A stretch of DNA of 64,000 nt, from positions 186,001 to 250,000 of the forward strand of contig CANTFK010000208.1 in the NCBI GenBank assembly GCA_947646735.1, written 5' to 3'. This document shows positions 61,340 to 64,000 of this stretch, in pieces. The translations under genes and the position numbers were made by a program. Position 1 is the stretch's first letter, and each line of letters starts with the position of its first letter. Source of the DNA: Peronospora farinosa (taxonomy: Eukaryota; Oomycota; Peronosporomycetes; Peronosporales; Peronosporaceae). Under the pieces are notes generated by a model. It did not search any database, was not told the origin of the DNA, and saw nothing but the letters and a program-made list of their open reading frames with translations.

Positions 61340-63169
61340 ATGATGGACGAGGAGAATCTATGGCAGCAGATGCTACGCGATTGCTCTGTGCGCTCCAAGC
61401 TGCCGGTAGTTAATCTACTACTCGTAGGTGACGCTGAATGCGGTAAATCTGCGCTACTCTCTCGTCTGGATGAGGCCAAACGTGGCCCCTCACAGACTAC
61501 GAATGAGACGCACACAGTCGACACTATACTGGCCTTTAAGACGTTGGACGTACTGGACCCACACGCTAAGGAGAGCGGAGACGATGCGTCAGGTGAGAAG
61601 ATGTTATTGCTATTATATGTCTCTAAGGATTTTGACTGTGTTTTTACGGTTTTAGAGGATGTGATGGCACATATTTGTACGTGGAGTTTAAACGATTTAA
61701 CTCTTGAGGACCTCATTAAGATTGCGATAAAACCCCAGACACTACAAAAGGTACAAGGGTATTATTTCTAATGAGGTAGAGAAATAGAAGGGGCTAATAG
61801 TTTATGGTGCACTTGATAAGACGGTAGTGGCCATAGTGTTGGATCTGTCACGTCCGTGGACGATCAAGAGCTCGCTGGAACAGTGGCTATCGGCTCTAGA
61901 AGGTCAGCTTTTGGAACAAATCAATCAGCTGACATCTGAGGAAAGAAATGAGCTGTATGCGTCTCTTAAGCAGCACATTTTGACCTATGAAGATCCGGTA
62001 CGGAGTGAGGAATTGAAAAAACGAGGTAACGGGGTGCTAAGTGTGTTTTTTTGATTGTTTGTTGGTTTGGAAATGTACTTTTTGATGTTTAGAGTGTCGA
62101 TCACTCTGCACCGGTGCCTATGGACACGTCTACGAATGAGTTTGTATGTGTGTTCTACTTGTACTAACATTGTTTCGGGGAGATGGAAAAATGACGCGTT
62201 TTTTACGTTTTTTATCGGTAAAAGTTGGCAGAAGGCGTGCTTTCCAAAAATATAGGCGTACCACTTGTGATCATTGTGGCTAAGGCAGATGTACGTGTAA
62301 ACTACTGATGCGTTCCTTGGACGGCTGAATAACATGCTGTGTTTGCCGTTGTAATTCTGCAGCTACGTCCGGAAAACTCAGTGAAGATGGACTATATCGA
62401 GTATACGCTTCGACAGTTTGCACTTCGATGTAAGACTGCAATCTTTTGTTTTTATCTAGTGTGTTTCTTATTTTCCGTTGTGTTTTTGATACTAGACGGC
62501 GCGCCGGTAGTGTTTACATCTGCAAAGACTGGCTCGAATGTGGACACACTCCGCAAGTATATCCTGCACCGTGCTTATTCGTGCCAGTTCAAATTCACGG
62601 AGCCACCGCAACTGGTGGACCGCAACAGCATCTTCATCCCGTCTGGCTACGACTCGTTCGAGTTGATTAACCAGAGTCTTGTGGGCTCACAGGCTCGTTG
62701 GCCAATTGACAAACCTTTCGAAAAAATCGTCACAGCTCCGGCAGAAGACACTGACGATGCTGCTTTACTGCTCGCTGCTGATGTCCGAGTCGACAACCAC
62801 GAGCAGTGGCTTGAGAAACTGGAAAAGGCCGCAGGCGCGGGTCTGGAAGAGTTGCAAAAGCAAAGTATTGAAGCGAGCAAAAAGGCAGAACAGGCAGCTG
62901 TCGCTCGCCGCGCGGCTGCTGATCGCCGAAAGCGTGAAGAGAAGGATGTCAGCTCTAAACATCTCCAGAACTTTTTTAATAACCTACTGAGTCGACCAGA
63001 GAAGACAAGATCATCTCGGTCGATGAGTGATAAAAAGGTAAATTTGCTGATGCCAGGTACATTTGCTATGGATTGGCACTATGCTGAAACTTTTCTCCTG
63101 TGAATGTACTTGTAGAAGGAAAAGAGTGACATGCCGTCGGGTGAAGAGGAGGTGAAGCCCACGGTTTAG
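61340..63169 (+). CDS. DLIC: Cytoplasmic dynein light intermediate chain
   Basis: Eight exons: 61340-61592, 61656-61750, 61821 to about 62033, 62093 to about 62150, about 62235-62290, 62363-62429, 62496-63037, 63116-63169. The borders of the third to fifth exons are approximate; the rest restore frame exactly. The Ras-like fold begins LLVGDAECGKSALLSRL (P-loop GDAECGKS). VVAIVLDLSRPWT and VPLVIIVAKAD (NKxD-like position) follow. QFALRYGAPVVFTSAKTGSNVDTLRKYI and IFIPSGYDS are classic DLIC segments. The C-terminal region has helical, Ala/Lys-rich sequence and NFFNNLLSRPEKT, matching the DLIC effector helix (FFNSLLSK in animals) that binds cargo adaptors. LIC joins the dynein heavy chain to adaptors for minus-end transport. 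Confidence 0.88.
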
Positions 63170-63906
63170 ATTGACTGTTTCCCCCTTCTCGTGTCTGCTG
63201 CTGAAAGTTTGAAGAAGTAAAGAGGAACTTTAAATCCTTTCTGGTGTCCTGACAGACGTAAGCAGCTTGTTTAGCGGCCGTTGGCTGTACCAGTAAACTT
63301 TGCTGGCCGTTAACCATGAAGCGTCAGTGTTTATGGATTCACGAAAACCATCAGCCAAATGGTAGTGTATGTAGACGAATTAAAAAGTTTTCACCTTAAG
63401 ATCAAAGCGAGCGAGCGAGCGAGCGCGTTTCCGACTTACTTGATGAAAGCTCAATAATTCATCGACTATGACCTGCAATACCTCACCGCATCGTAGTCAT
63501 TGTTCCTAGTTTTTGGGAGCTTCCTGTTTATCACTCAATGGTAGTGGGTGTGCTGCGAATATTAAGGTGAAGGTTCCAGAGGACTCTATAAGCAGACTGG
63601 TGATTTTCTTGGGATACATTGACCAGGAAGCAGGCATCGCGTAGGATATGAATCTTTTGGTTCTGTAAACTTGCGGCACTACTATTACAGTAAGTGTGGT
63701 GGAAATACTAATAAGAATACTATTAGTATTTGTCTGCGGCACTACTATTAAGTGTGGTATAAATACTAATAAGAATACTATTAGTACGCTTTGTGCTATT
63801 TCTACCACACCCTATTGTGGCGCTTTTGTTACTATTTCCACCTCACCATAATTCTTGTTTCAATAATACACAACACAGCACCACACCACCTGACCAACAC
63901 GACATC
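63170..63906. other. Intergenic with short repeats
   Basis: It holds a GCGA microsatellite at about 63407-63426 and two related copies of a hairpin-containing element at 63673-63786. No supportable gene. Confidence 0.5.
63673..63786. repeat. Two direct copies of a ~52-base element with an internal hairpin
   Basis: Copy 1 is 63673-63728 and copy 2 is 63736-63786. Both start gcggcactactatta and end in tactaataagaatactattagta, whose TACTAATA and TATTAGTA halves form a stem with a 7-base loop. Copy 1 has a few extra bases (cagta) in the middle. Just downstream, ctaccacacc repeats the gtgtggt motif in inverted form. It may be a small non-autonomous element or a local slippage product. Confidence 0.7.
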
Positions 63907-64000
63907 ATGGCCATTCTCAACACACAGACCGTCTTTGCGTCAAAAAGTATGGACGGGAGGCAAGTTTCGCATCTACAATCAAACTGTAGCAGAGCTCCTT
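63907..64000 (+). CDS. Possible 5' end of a gene at the window edge
   Basis: An ATG at 63907 opens a frame to the window end (MAILNTQTVFASKSMDG...). The preceding frame is also open and reads a more protein-like KVWTGGKFRIYNQTVAELL near the end, so the true frame or an early intron is undecided. Family unknown. Confidence 0.25.
   Translation, partial: MAILNTQTVFASKSMDGRQVSHLQSNCSRAP

Overview
The window reads as nuclear DNA of an oomycete, most likely a peronosporalean (Phytophthora or downy-mildew type). Genes are dense and alternate between strands. Introns are short (about 60-110 bases) with GTRNGT/YAG borders. Several upstream regions carry the oomycete-style initiator TCATTYY, in one case followed by CAATTT. 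The protein mix is typical of the group: PPP phosphatases with EF-hands, FYVE multidomain proteins, a PX-AGC kinase, and a WSxxED-type oomycete/diatom family. There is no rRNA, no tRNA I can support, no CRISPR, no complete transposon, and no secreted RxLR-type effector.

Layout. 1-5 kb: the 5' end of an unidentified minus-strand gene, a 56-base tandem duplication, an oomycete/diatom nuclear-type protein, and 2.2 kb without genes. 5-14 kb: a calcineurin-A-like phosphatase with two EF-hands, TMEM208/SND2, a Bub2-type TBC GAP, and a CAP-Gly/IQ/PPP/six-EF-hand phosphatase. 14-22 kb: a GH5 glucocerebrosidase/sterylglucosidase-like enzyme, a PX-AGC kinase, a telobox Myb gene broken by a frameshift in a hexamer repeat, and a small membrane protein. 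22.5-31.3 kb: one very large Sec16 gene. 31.8-40.6 kb: a Rheb-like GTPase with altered nucleotide motifs, gamma-carbonic anhydrase, a WBP4-like splicing factor with a frameshift, ribosomal uL14, a three-repeat Myb, and a Rad7-like LRR protein. 41-44.3 kb: two almost identical GAPDH genes head to head. 45-56 kb: a Fused/STK36 kinase, an ankyrin-FYVE protein, and a DysF-FYVE-lipase-FYVE protein. 56-63 kb: a small membrane protein, a Spc24-like kinetochore subunit, the TFIIIC TPR subunit, and dynein light intermediate chain. The last 0.8 kb holds short direct repeats with hairpins.

Most genes are unrelated housekeeping genes that happen to be neighbours. Themes that recur are Ca2+-responsive PPP phosphatases (two within 9 kb), PI3P/endomembrane proteins (PX kinase, two FYVE genes, Sec16, TMEM208), and the mitotic/microtubule apparatus (Bub2, Spc24, CAP-Gly phosphatase, dynein LIC, Fused). 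The points most worth a second look are the CAP-Gly phosphatase fusion, the DysF-FYVE-lipase-FYVE protein, the gapless 1,049-base inverted GAPDH duplication, the Rheb-like G4 change, and the two single-site frameshifts. Exon borders were read by eye from splice signals and frame continuity. Homologies are from family knowledge, not from searches.
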